The position numbers and the translations under genes are program-made. A stretch of DNA of 6,756 nt from Planktomarina sp. (GTDB lineage: Bacteria; Pseudomonadota; Alphaproteobacteria; Rhodobacterales; Rhodobacteraceae), in the NCBI GenBank assembly GCA_022425445.1, contig JAKMFM010000254.1, positions 1 to 6,756 on the forward strand, in the 5' to 3' direction. This document shows positions 1-6,756 of the stretch, in pieces. Each line of letters opens with the position of its first letter. Within the stretch, counting starts at the first letter, position 1. The notes beneath the pieces were generated by a model. That model was not told the origin of the DNA, searched no databases, and was given only the letters and a program-made list of their open reading frames with translations.

Positions 1-986
1 ACTTGCATATGACCTGTTCGGACAAACCACATCTGGGCGCGATCACCGAGCAAAGCCGGGCGCAGGACAGCGTGGACATGGCGGAAATTGTGTTTGGCCG
101 CGAGGTGATGGACCAAAACTGTGTCATCATGGGCAATGTGAACACAAATTCACCGCTTTTGGTCGACAAAGTGGTCACCCAGGCGATTGATACCTATTGC
201 AGCCGCGGTCAGGGAATAGTGGTGGTGCCCTTTATACTATCGGGCGCAATGGGACCTGTCAGCACTGCAGCTTCGGTCACCCAAGCCATGGCAGAGGCGC
301 TGATGTGCTGCGCCTTTTCGCAACTGATCCGCCCGGGGGCGCCATTTGTCTTAGGCAATTTTCTCAGTTCAATGAGCCTGAAATCAGGCGCGCCAACTTT
401 TGGCATGCCAGAACCGATCCTGTCCAACTATGCCATTGGTCAAATGGCGCGGGCTGCGGGCTTGCCGCTGCGCTGTGGCGGATCTTTGACCGCAAGCAAA
501 ATCGAAGACGCACAGGCGGCTTATGAGAGTGCCGATTCCATGCATTCCACTATGCTGGCCGGCGCCAATTTTGTTCTTCATGCAGCCGGTTGGATGGAAG
601 GTGGGCTCTGCACTGGATTTGAAAAGCTGGTGATGGATGCGGACCGTTTGGGCGGCTATCAAAAGCTGGGTGCCGGGCTGGATTGTAGCTCCGAAGCGCT
701 TGCGCGTGATGCCTATGGCGAGGTTGAACCGGCTGGGCATTTTCTTGGCTCGGCCCATACCATGCGCAATTACCAAACTGCCTTTTATGAGCCAGCGCTC
801 AGCGACAGCGAAAATGTTGAAAGCTGGGAAGACGGTGGGGCGAAAGATATGCGGCAGCGGGCCTATGAGCGCTGGACCAGCCTGTTGCGGGCTTATGAGC
901 CTCCGCCGATTGACGCAGGTGTGAAGGAAGAATTGCAAGCCTATGTGGAGCGCCGGAAATCTGAAATTCCGGACGCTTGGTATTGA
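1..986 (+). CDS. MttB-superfamily (non-pyrrolysine) corrinoid-dependent methyltransferase, C-terminal part
   Basis: This is the C-terminal ~327 residues of a trimethylamine methyltransferase (MttB) family protein; the family is usually about 500 residues, so roughly a third lies upstream of the window. The first possible start (TTG at 3) falls inside conserved sequence, so it is an internal Leu codon and not a start. Counting from that codon, visible family blocks are CSDKPHLG (5-12), SGAMGPVSTA (80-89), FGMPEP (133-138), GGSLTASKIEDAQAAYE (159-175), AGANFVLHAAGWMEGG (186-201) and GHFLGSAHT (245-253). The frame contains no in-frame TAG, so the visible part has no pyrrolysine; it belongs with the non-Pyl relatives, some of which are known to demethylate glycine betaine or other quaternary amines. 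Members normally pass a methyl group to a small corrinoid protein, which is not in this window. The flavin/GcvT gene follows after 54 bases, probably in the same operon. Family assignment is firm; the substrate is unknown. Confidence 0.9.
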   Translation, partial: LHMTCSDKPHLGAITEQSRAQDSVDMAEIVFGREVMDQNCVIMGNVNTNSPLLVDKVVTQAIDTYCSRGQGIVVVPFILSGAMGPVSTAASVTQAMAEALMCCAFSQLIRPGAPFVLGNFLSSMSLKSGAPTFGMPEPILSNYAIGQMARAAGLPLRCGGSLTASKIEDAQAAYESADSMHSTMLAGANFVLHAAGWMEGGLCTGFEKLVMDADRLGGYQKLGAGLDCSSEALARDAYGEVEPAGHFLGSAHTMRNYQTAFYEPALSDSENVESWEDGGAKDMRQRAYERWTSLLRAYEPPPIDAGVKEELQAYVERRKSEIPDAWY

Positions 987-1040
987 GAGAACGGCCATGC
1001 TAGGTTTGGAAACTAGAACTTAAAAGACGAGTAGACTGAT

Positions 1041-3488
1041 ATGCCAGAGATTCAAAAATCCGAAAACGGGGGCGGCGCAAAAGCTCTACCCAGCCATGCG
1101 AAAGTCGTGATTATTGGCGGCGGTGTCGTGGGCTGTTCTATCTTGTTCCACCTGGCAAAATTTGGTTGGAAAGATGCAGTTTTGCTCGAACGTGACGAGC
1201 TGACATCGGGGTCTAGCTGGCACGCAGCTGGGCAAATTCACACGATTTCAAGCGACCCGAACATCAGTCGTCTGCAAGGCTATACCATTGACCTATACAA
1301 AGAAATTGAGGAGCTTTCGGGCCATTCGGTTGGACTTCATATGACTGGAGGGTTTTATTTGGCGTCAAATAAAACCTGGTATGATTACCTCAAACGCGAA
1401 CGGTCGAAGGCGCGTTATATGGGCCTTAGCCAAGAGTTCATCAGTCCGCAGGAAGTGGCTGATCGCCATCCGTTGATTGATCCAAAACATTACATTGCCG
1501 CGCTTTGGGATGATCAAGATGGCGATTTGGACCCCTCTGGGGCGACCTATGCCTTCGCCAAAGCGGCCAAGGTGCATGGGGCACAATATTTCACCCATAC
1601 GCCTGCGACGAAGACCATTCAGAGACGGGATGGAAGCTGGGACATACAGACGCCGCGCGGTACGATCAACGCGGAGCATATCGTGAATTGTGGCGGGCTT
1701 TGGGCGCGCGAAGTGGGGCAGATGCAGGGGCTCAACATTCCGGTGCAGCCGATGGAGCATCACTACCTGTTGACGCAAAAGATCCAAGCCATTGCCGACG
1801 CACCGAACCGCTTGCCTTGTGGAATTGATTATGAGGCCAATATTTATTTTCGCCAAGAGCGGGATGGGCTGCTTTTGGGCACCTATGAGCAGCGCGGAAC
1901 CCCTTGGAAAGTAGACGGCACCCCCTGGGATTTTGGTCATGAATTGTTGCAGCCAAATCTGGAGCAAATCGCAGATCGTTTGGAGTTTGCCTTTGAGCGA
2001 ATTCCTGTTTTGGGAGAGGTGGGCATTCGGCAAGCGATCAACGGTCCCTTTACTTTTGGTCCCGATGGAAATCCGATGATTGGCCCCGTGCCAGGAATGA
2101 CGAACTATTGGTGCGCGGTCGGGGTTATGGCGGGCTTTTGCCAAGGGGGCGGCGTTGGGCTGACCATGGCCGAATGGATGATCGATGGAGAGCCCTCAAT
2201 CGATGTCTGGGCCATGGATGTGGCACGTTTTGGTGATTGGGCAACGCCAGATTGGGGCACGGTGAAATCGACCGAAAACTACGAACGTCGTTTTGTGATG
2301 ACCTTTCCCAATGAGACGTTGCCGAAGGGGCGTTTGCAAAAAACCACTGCGATTTACGATCATCTGCTGGCCAAGGGTGCGCGCATGGATCAGAGTTTTG
2401 GTCTGGAACATGCGCTTTGGTTTGCCAATGGCCCTCAAGACGCCCATGAGGTGCCCAGTTTTGAACGCAACCGCAGCCATGACTATGTGGCGCGTGAGGT
2501 GGCAGCTGTGCGCGCAGGTGTTGGGGTGATTGAGGTGGCTAATTTCGCCAAACATGAATTCAAGGGCCCGGGAGCCCGTGCCTATCTCGACAGGATCTTG
2601 GCCGGTTTCGTGCCAAAACCTGGCCGAGTGACTTTGACACCGATGTTGACGGAAAAGGGCAGGTTGTACGGTGATTTAACCGTGGCGTGCTATGGGCCGG
2701 AGCATTTCATGCTTTTTGGATCGGGAACGATGCAAGAAGCCCACCGGCGTTGGTTCATGCGCGATTTGCCTGCCGATGTACGCTATCGCAACGGCAGTGA
2801 GGATTGGCATGGTTTGGCGCTCAGCGGTCCAAAATCCCGAGCGGTATTGGCTGAATTGACCCGCGAGGATGTCAGCGCCGTAGGCTTCGCCTTTCGCGAT
2901 ACCAAAATGACTTATGTTGCGGGCGTTCCGGTCATCCTGACCCGGATCAGTTTTTCGGGTGAATTGGGCTATGAAATTTACTGCAAGCCGCAATATTTGC
3001 GCCGCTTGACCGAAGCGGTGGAGCTGGCTGGGGCAGACAAGGGCCTGCGCTGGTACGGCGCGCGGGCTTTGATGTCGATGCGGCTTGAGAAAGGCTGGGG
3101 CGCATGGGGCCTCGATTATAGGCCTGATTTTACCGCCGCTGAAGCCGGTCTTGATGGGTTCATCAACTGGAACAAAGAGTTCATCGGCAAATCTGCCGCG
3201 CTGGCGGGGAAACAACCGGCCAAGCGCTTGGTTACCTTGACCCTCGAGCTTGAGGGGATCGATGTGTCCAATGATGAGGCGATCCTGCATGAGGGTGTAG
3301 CCGTTGGCTATATCTCGTCTGGCGGTTTTGCCCATCATGTCGGTCGCTCTATGGCCATGGGCTATGTTCCCGCAGAGCTTAGCGCCGGTGGGCAAAAGTT
3401 AGAGGTCGAAATTTTGGGGCAAATGTACATCGCTGAAGTCCAATCCGCGCCGCTCTACGACCCCGATGGGTTAAAAATGCGCAGTTAA
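1041..3488 (+). CDS. Dimethylglycine/sarcosine dehydrogenase-like FAD oxidoreductase fused to GcvT folate-binding domains
   Basis: An 815-residue two-part enzyme. Residues ~21-390 form the DAO-type FAD oxidoreductase: the dinucleotide motif GGGVVG at 26-31, acidic Glu50 at the end of the second strand, and SGSSWHAAG at 56-64. His61 matches the His that carries covalent FAD in mammalian dimethylglycine and sarcosine dehydrogenases. A short FAO_M-type linker domain follows, then a GcvT/aminomethyltransferase module from ~residue 470, with Asp545 (GDLTV) at the place of the catalytic folate-site Asp, FSGELGYE and LEKGWGAWG blocks, and a GcvT C-terminal barrel from ~730. The length fits the family (about 800-860). 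Family members oxidise an N-methyl group to an iminium and hand the carbon to tetrahydrofolate, giving 5,10-methylene-THF. No signal peptide is seen, so it is probably cytoplasmic. The ATG at 1041 is the only good start, but its Shine-Dalgarno is poor, which fits translation within an operon. Dimethylglycine, sarcosine or another methylated amine are all possible substrates. Confidence 0.9.
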   Translation: MPEIQKSENGGGAKALPSHAKVVIIGGGVVGCSILFHLAKFGWKDAVLLERDELTSGSSWHAAGQIHTISSDPNISRLQGYTIDLYKEIEELSGHSVGLHMTGGFYLASNKTWYDYLKRERSKARYMGLSQEFISPQEVADRHPLIDPKHYIAALWDDQDGDLDPSGATYAFAKAAKVHGAQYFTHTPATKTIQRRDGSWDIQTPRGTINAEHIVNCGGLWAREVGQMQGLNIPVQPMEHHYLLTQKIQAIADAPNRLPCGIDYEANIYFRQERDGLLLGTYEQRGTPWKVDGTPWDFGHELLQPNLEQIADRLEFAFERIPVLGEVGIRQAINGPFTFGPDGNPMIGPVPGMTNYWCAVGVMAGFCQGGGVGLTMAEWMIDGEPSIDVWAMDVARFGDWATPDWGTVKSTENYERRFVMTFPNETLPKGRLQKTTAIYDHLLAKGARMDQSFGLEHALWFANGPQDAHEVPSFERNRSHDYVAREVAAVRAGVGVIEVANFAKHEFKGPGARAYLDRILAGFVPKPGRVTLTPMLTEKGRLYGDLTVACYGPEHFMLFGSGTMQEAHRRWFMRDLPADVRYRNGSEDWHGLALSGPKSRAVLAELTREDVSAVGFAFRDTKMTYVAGVPVILTRISFSGELGYEIYCKPQYLRRLTEAVELAGADKGLRWYGARALMSMRLEKGWGAWGLDYRPDFTAAEAGLDGFINWNKEFIGKSAALAGKQPAKRLVTLTLELEGIDVSNDEAILHEGVAVGYISSGGFAHHVGRSMAMGYVPAELSAGGQKLEVEILGQMYIAEVQSAPLYDPDGLKMRS

Positions 3489-3490
3489 GG

Positions 3491-3534
3491 AGCGGCGCGC
3501 TGGGCAATGTGTGCAGCACCATTGTTCAGACGCT
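3491..3534 (+). terminator. Imperfect hairpin between convergent genes, probable + strand terminator
   Basis: Between the two convergent stop codons, 3500-3509 pairs with 3520-3529 and, after one bulged T at 3510, 3511-3513 pairs with 3517-3519, leaving a CAG loop (3514-3516). That makes 13 pairs, two of them G-U (3503 with 3526, 3504 with 3525). An outer AGCG/CGCT pair (3491-3494 with 3531-3534) closes it across an uneven internal loop. A weak T-rich stretch, TTTAGTT, starts at 3534. On the - strand the two G-U pairs become C-A mismatches, so the structure favours + strand transcripts, i.e. termination after the flavoprotein gene. The U-run is short, so efficiency is uncertain. Confidence 0.5.
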
Positions 3535-4776
3535 TTAGTTCACAGGTTTGGGCGGGGCACCACCAAGGAACAGATTGCCGTTTTGGTAGTCACATGGTGC
3601 CTCTTGCATCTGCAAATGTAGGTGTTTCCCATCATCTTCGTAGGGATGGGCCCGGGCGAGCAGCTCGTCAAACTCAATGCCAAGACCCGGGGCGTTGGGC
3701 GCTGTTATGAACCCATTGTCAACTTGGATCGAGCTTTTGATCAAAGCATCATGGAAGGGGGTTTCAATGGTTTCGGCGATCAACGTATTCGGGATGGACA
3801 CCGAAAGGTGGATATTTGCGGCCCATTCCACTGGCCCGGCATAAAGATGTGGAGCCATTTGCGCATTATACACCTCCGCAATGGCGGCTATTTTCTTGGT
3901 CTCCCAGATGCCACCTGACCGGCCCAAAGCGGGCTGTAAGATTGTGGCTGCCCCTTGCCGCAAGACCTCGGCAAATTCAGCTTTGGTGGTTAAACGCTCC
4001 CCGGTGGCGATCGGTGTGGTGACGGCGCGGGCCACCTTGGCCATTTCGGCAATATTATCAGGCGGAATGGGCTCTTCAAACCAAAGCGGTGAAAACCGCT
4101 CCAGCGCCGTGCCAAGCCGAATGGCGCCTGCGGTTGAAAATTGCCCATGGGTGCCAAATAATAAATCGGCTCTGTCGCCCACGGCCTCACAGATGGCGCT
4201 GCAAAAAGCAATGGATTGATGAATGTCAGACATGGCCGGCATATGCCCGCCGCGCAACGTATAGGGGCCAGCGGGGTCAAATTTTACTGCCGTGTAACCT
4301 TTGGCCAGGGCCGCGCGCGCAGAGTCTGCGTTTTGATCGGCGTTGCCCCAAAAATTGTTCACATCGTGGTGCTCGAGTGGGTAGAGATAAGAATAGGCCC
4401 GAATGCGCTCATTCATTTTGCCGCCCAAAAGCGCCCAGACTGGGCGGTCGCGATCCTTGCCAAGAATATCCCAACAGGCAATTTCCAGCCCCGAAAAAGC
4501 CCCCATGACCGTTAAATCTGGTCGTTGGGTGAACCCGCTGGAATAGGCGCGGCGAAACATCAATTCGATATCTTCTGGACTTTGCCCCTGCATATGCCGC
4601 TCAAAGACATCGTGGATCACATGTGTCATTGTGGTCGGCCCGAGGCTGCTTGCATAGCACTCCCCGATCCCCGTAACTCCGGTATCGGTGGTGACTTTGA
4701 CAAAGATCCAATAGCGCCCCCCCCAGCCGGGTGCAGGAGGCGCCGTGACGATCACTTCAAGATTTTGCAGTTTCAT
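3535..4776 (-). CDS. Enolase-superfamily (mandelate racemase/muconate lactonizing family) protein, probable sugar-acid dehydratase or related enzyme
   Basis: A 413-residue protein with the MR/MLE layout: an N-terminal capping domain (~1-125, with SGLEIACWDILGK at 95-107) and a TIM barrel after it. Active-site candidates are Lys165 in AVKFD (163-167), the GTHGQ loop at 208-212, Glu234 in FEEP, Glu260 in GERL, and His310 in APH. Distances 208-234-260-283-310 match mandelate racemase 195-221-247-270-297 exactly, but residue 208 is Gly instead of the metal-binding Asp and 283 is Ala instead of the Asp that partners the catalytic His. The second Lys of the KxK motif is Asp167. His210 sits where acid-sugar dehydratases of the galactonate type carry a catalytic His, which argues for dehydration over racemisation. 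I have a vague, unverified memory of relatives with a similar GTHGQ loop, so this may be a subfamily trait and not decay. It is the last gene of the - strand set, 54 bases after the dehydrogenase; the Shine-Dalgarno is weak (GGGA). The substrate is not predictable. Confidence 0.85.
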   Translation of the reverse strand: MKLQNLEVIVTAPPAPGWGGRYWIFVKVTTDTGVTGIGECYASSLGPTTMTHVIHDVFERHMQGQSPEDIELMFRRAYSSGFTQRPDLTVMGAFSGLEIACWDILGKDRDRPVWALLGGKMNERIRAYSYLYPLEHHDVNNFWGNADQNADSARAALAKGYTAVKFDPAGPYTLRGGHMPAMSDIHQSIAFCSAICEAVGDRADLLFGTHGQFSTAGAIRLGTALERFSPLWFEEPIPPDNIAEMAKVARAVTTPIATGERLTTKAEFAEVLRQGAATILQPALGRSGGIWETKKIAAIAEVYNAQMAPHLYAGPVEWAANIHLSVSIPNTLIAETIETPFHDALIKSSIQVDNGFITAPNAPGLGIEFDELLARAHPYEDDGKHLHLQMQEAPCDYQNGNLFLGGAPPKPVN

Positions 4777-4830
4777 ATCAATGTCCCAATATCTGCGCCG
4801 TCTTTTGGCGGGTTTGATGTGGTTGCCAAC

Positions 4831-5916
4831 TTACTTAAACAGGATCACATTCCGCTTTGCGGATCCAGTTTTTGTATCCGCTATGGCCTCATTGATTTGC
4901 TCAAGGCTCCAATGGGCTGAAATCAATTCATCAAGCTTTAGGCGACCTTGGCGGTACAGATCCACGATCCATGGGATATCGCGTTGGATGACCACATCTC
5001 CCATTTTGGAACCGATCATGGCTTGCGAGGCCGCCGCAAGATTTCCGGCTTCATAGGAAGAGGCGGCGCCTGTTGCGGGCATGCCCACCATAATGACCTT
5101 GCCGCCACTGGCGAGATAATTGGGGGCTGTGGTATAGACGCCGGCGGCGCCCACGGTGACAAAAACCGCATCCGCGCCGCGGCCCAGCGCCTGTTGCGCC
5201 TCAACCCAAGGTGTTGCGCCGGTGGCCAGCACCCCGTGGGTTGCGCCAAATTCCATCGCAATGTCGAGCTTCTCTGGCAGCATATCCACGGCGACAATCC
5301 GCCGTACGCCGGCGATCCGTGCGCCCTGGATGGCGTTGAGACCAACCCCGCCTGCTCCGATGACGACCGCATCTTGGCCCGGGCGCATTTGAGCGGCATT
5401 GACAACCGCACCCACGCCAGTGATTACACCGCAGGCGATGAGAGAGGCTACATCCATGGGGATATCATCGCCGATTTTCACGACCTGAGTTTGCGCAACA
5501 ACCACGCGCTCGGCAAAGGCTCCGCTGGCCATTGCTTGATGCAGCTTGCTGCCGTCCGGCATGGACAGCGGGCCTTTGTCCCCGTCATAGGCGGTTTCAC
5601 AGCCTGTCGGCCGGCCGGTGCAGCAGGAGGCGCAAGTGCCACAAGATCGAATCAATGTCACCACGACCGCATCGCCAGCCTTGAGCCCGGTGACCCCATC
5701 GCCAAGGGCAGAAATGCGTCCCGCCGCTTCATGGCCATAGACCGCAGGCAGTGAGCCGCCCCAACCGCCGTCCAGATAAGTGATGTCTGAGTGGCAAATG
5801 GCGCAGGCATCGAGTGTAACTTCGACTTCACCAGGTTTCGGATGCGCCAGTTCAACCTCTTCGATGGAAAGAGGTTGGCCAAAGGCATGGGCGACTGCGG
5901 CTTTTATAAGGGTCAT
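4831..5916 (-). CDS. Zinc-dependent medium-chain alcohol dehydrogenase, NAD-type
   Basis: A 361-residue MDR-family dehydrogenase. The catalytic-zinc residues are Cys41 (ICHSD), His62 with Glu63 (GHEAAG) and Cys162 (ACGVITG). The structural-zinc cysteines are Cys92, Cys95, Cys98 and Cys106, with the usual 3-3-8 spacing. The Rossmann motif GAGGVG is at 187-192, and Asp211 ends the second strand (VAVDM), which points to NAD over NADP. Horse-liver-type His51 of the proton relay is replaced by Thr46. The start at 5916 was chosen over an in-frame ATG at 5970 because GGAG lies five bases upstream and the family sequence begins at once (MTLIKAAV); the extra 18 residues of the longer form look unlike the family. 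It lies between the transporter and the enolase-family gene in the same direction, so it probably oxidises an alcohol or sugar intermediate for the same pathway. Such enzymes are hard to assign to a substrate; an aldehyde-related role is also possible. Confidence 0.88.
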   Translation of the reverse strand: MTLIKAAVAHAFGQPLSIEEVELAHPKPGEVEVTLDACAICHSDITYLDGGWGGSLPAVYGHEAAGRISALGDGVTGLKAGDAVVVTLIRSCGTCASCCTGRPTGCETAYDGDKGPLSMPDGSKLHQAMASGAFAERVVVAQTQVVKIGDDIPMDVASLIACGVITGVGAVVNAAQMRPGQDAVVIGAGGVGLNAIQGARIAGVRRIVAVDMLPEKLDIAMEFGATHGVLATGATPWVEAQQALGRGADAVFVTVGAAGVYTTAPNYLASGGKVIMVGMPATGAASSYEAGNLAAASQAMIGSKMGDVVIQRDIPWIVDLYRQGRLKLDELISAHWSLEQINEAIADTKTGSAKRNVILFK

Positions 5917-5921
5917 TTCGG

Positions 5922-5925
5922 CTCC
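5922..5925 (-). promoter_or_regulatory. Shine-Dalgarno site that decides the dehydrogenase start
   Basis: On the - strand GGAG is followed by a five-base spacer (CCGAA) and the ATG at 5914-5916. This is the best ribosome binding site in the window and supports the shorter 361-residue dehydrogenase over the start 18 codons upstream. Confidence 0.7.
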
Positions 5926-5985
5926 ATGAGATAATTGCCCCGAGGCTAAGCTCTGTTGCAGAAGCTGCAAGAGGTTTTACGACAT

Positions 5986-6756
5986 TTAAGGGGCTGAATT
6001 TTGTTCAGAGATGCTTCCCCTGGGCCGGGTGGTGAATAGGGTAAGCGTGATCACCACCACGGCTGCAGCCAAAAGAAACGGCGCCCCCGGCAGAAAGACC
6101 GGCCCGCCCGGGCGTGTGGCGAGATAAAACACGTAGGTCAGCACCAATGGGGCAAAAATAACCGCCAAAGATTGGGTTGAGGCGATGATCCCCTGTAATT
6201 CCCCTTGTTGATTGCTAGCCGCCTTATTGGCCATTATGCCACGCATTGCGGGGACAACGATCGAGCCAAGTGCAGAGAAGGGCGCGATGATGAGGGCCCA
6301 AAACCCCGAGGTGAGAAAACCCAAAGCGGAAAACATGGCGATATTGAACATAAAGCCGATGATTATGGTACGCTTTTCACCAAGCCAGGGCAAAATTCGG
6401 CGAATCAACAGACCCTCGACAACGGCAACAGAAATCCCAAAGAAGGCCAAGGACAGGCCAACCATGCCAGGTTCCCAATTGAATTGTGCTTTGGCGTAAT
6501 ACACCCAAATTGCCGGATAGGAATAGAAAGCAAATTCATACAGGAAAAACACCAGTAAGAAGCGCGCAAGCCCGGGGATTTTACGAATTTGCACCAAAGC
6601 GCCTAAAGGATTGGCACGGGCCGGATCAAACCGGCGGCGCATGGTTTTGCTCACCGTTTCGGGCAACACAAAATATCCCAACAGGAGGTTGAGGCTGGCA
6701 AGCCCTGCGGCGGCGAAAAAGGGGATGCGGAAACCATATTCGCCCAAAAGACCGCC
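5986..6756 (-). CDS. TetA-like MFS transporter, C-terminal part (N-terminus beyond window end)
   Basis: The visible 256 residues are the C-terminal part of a 12-helix major facilitator of the TCR/Tet subgroup (usually ~400 residues). The reading frame stays open to the window end and begins GGLLGEYGFRIPFF, matching the GGLLGE block between helices 5 and 6 of TetA proteins; the TTG at 6747 is therefore an internal Leu and not a start. Seven hydrophobic segments follow, fitting helices 6-12. NQQGELQG before helix 11 matches the QGxLQG motif of TetA-type proteins. It sits in the inner membrane and would use the proton gradient. TetA relatives are mostly drug exporters, but here the gene leads a probable catabolic operon, so movement of the pathway substrate or product is equally plausible. 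The stop is 69 bases before the dehydrogenase start. Confidence 0.85.
   Translation of the reverse strand, partial: GGLLGEYGFRIPFFAAAGLASLNLLLGYFVLPETVSKTMRRRFDPARANPLGALVQIRKIPGLARFLLVFFLYEFAFYSYPAIWVYYAKAQFNWEPGMVGLSLAFFGISVAVVEGLLIRRILPWLGEKRTIIIGFMFNIAMFSALGFLTSGFWALIIAPFSALGSIVVPAMRGIMANKAASNQQGELQGIIASTQSLAVIFAPLVLTYVFYLATRPGGPVFLPGAPFLLAAAVVVITLTLFTTRPRGSISEQNSAP

Noticed and set aside
1..986. A true pyrrolysine-containing trimethylamine methyltransferase (MttB)
   Set aside because: No in-frame TAG occurs in the visible C-terminal two thirds, and the lineage suggested is not one known for pyrrolysine; the missing N-terminal part was not seen.
1000..1016. A small CTAG-based inverted repeat between the methyltransferase and flavoprotein genes
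   Set aside because: Only about six pairs with a bulge and no T-run; too weak to call a terminator or operator.
1365..2144. A 259-codon open frame on the - strand inside the flavoprotein gene
   Set aside because: It is antisense to a well-conserved FAD domain and its translation shows no domain; an accidental frame.
3535..4776. Possible 4-hydroxyproline betaine 2-epimerase (HpbD), given the nearby demethylation genes
   Set aside because: HpbD is understood to use a lysine pair including a KxK motif; here the motif is KxD and the barrel carries the GTHGQ/His310 arrangement, more like acid-sugar dehydratases.
4948..5754. A 268-codon open frame on the + strand opposite the dehydrogenase
   Set aside because: It lies wholly antisense to a gene with clear zinc and Rossmann motifs, and its translation is low-complexity and rich in His, Gly and Arg with no family resemblance.
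5917..5970. An 18-residue N-terminal extension of the dehydrogenase from the ATG at 5970
   Set aside because: The GGAG five bases before the ATG at 5916 and the family-like beginning there favour the shorter protein; the extension has no recognisable match.

Overview
The window looks like chromosomal DNA from an alphaproteobacterium, most likely a marine Rhodobacterales (Roseobacter-type) species. That placement is inferred from the gene families, from the pairing of an MttB-like methyltransferase with a dimethylglycine-dehydrogenase-like flavoprotein, and from a moderate GC content judged by eye. No lineage-specific marker such as an rRNA is present. Coding density is high: five genes, two of them cut by the window edges, and no intergenic gap above about 70 bases. 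I see no RNA gene, mobile element, CRISPR array or long repeat.

Left half, + strand (1-3488): the C-terminal two thirds of a trimethylamine methyltransferase (MttB) superfamily protein without an in-frame amber codon, then after 54 bases an 815-residue FAD oxidoreductase fused to a GcvT-type folate-binding module (dimethylglycine/sarcosine dehydrogenase family). Together they suggest stepwise N-demethylation of a methylated amine or betaine. The first protein would move a methyl group to a corrinoid partner not seen here. The second would oxidise an N-methyl group and pass the one-carbon unit to tetrahydrofolate.

Centre (3489-3534): a short convergent intergenic region almost filled by an imperfect hairpin. 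It pairs well only as + strand RNA, so it is probably the terminator of the demethylation genes.

Right half, - strand (6756 down to 3535): a TetA-like MFS transporter (N-terminus outside the window), a zinc-dependent medium-chain alcohol dehydrogenase, and an enolase-superfamily (mandelate racemase/muconate lactonizing) protein, all in the same direction with gaps of 69 and 54 bases. This reads as one catabolic operon: import or export, oxidation of an alcohol or sugar, then dehydration or isomerisation of an acid. The substrate cannot be read from the sequence. The enolase-superfamily member is the most unusual gene, because two aspartates used by mandelate racemase (one metal ligand, one partner of the catalytic His) are Gly and Ala here although the spacing of all other active-site residues is kept exactly.
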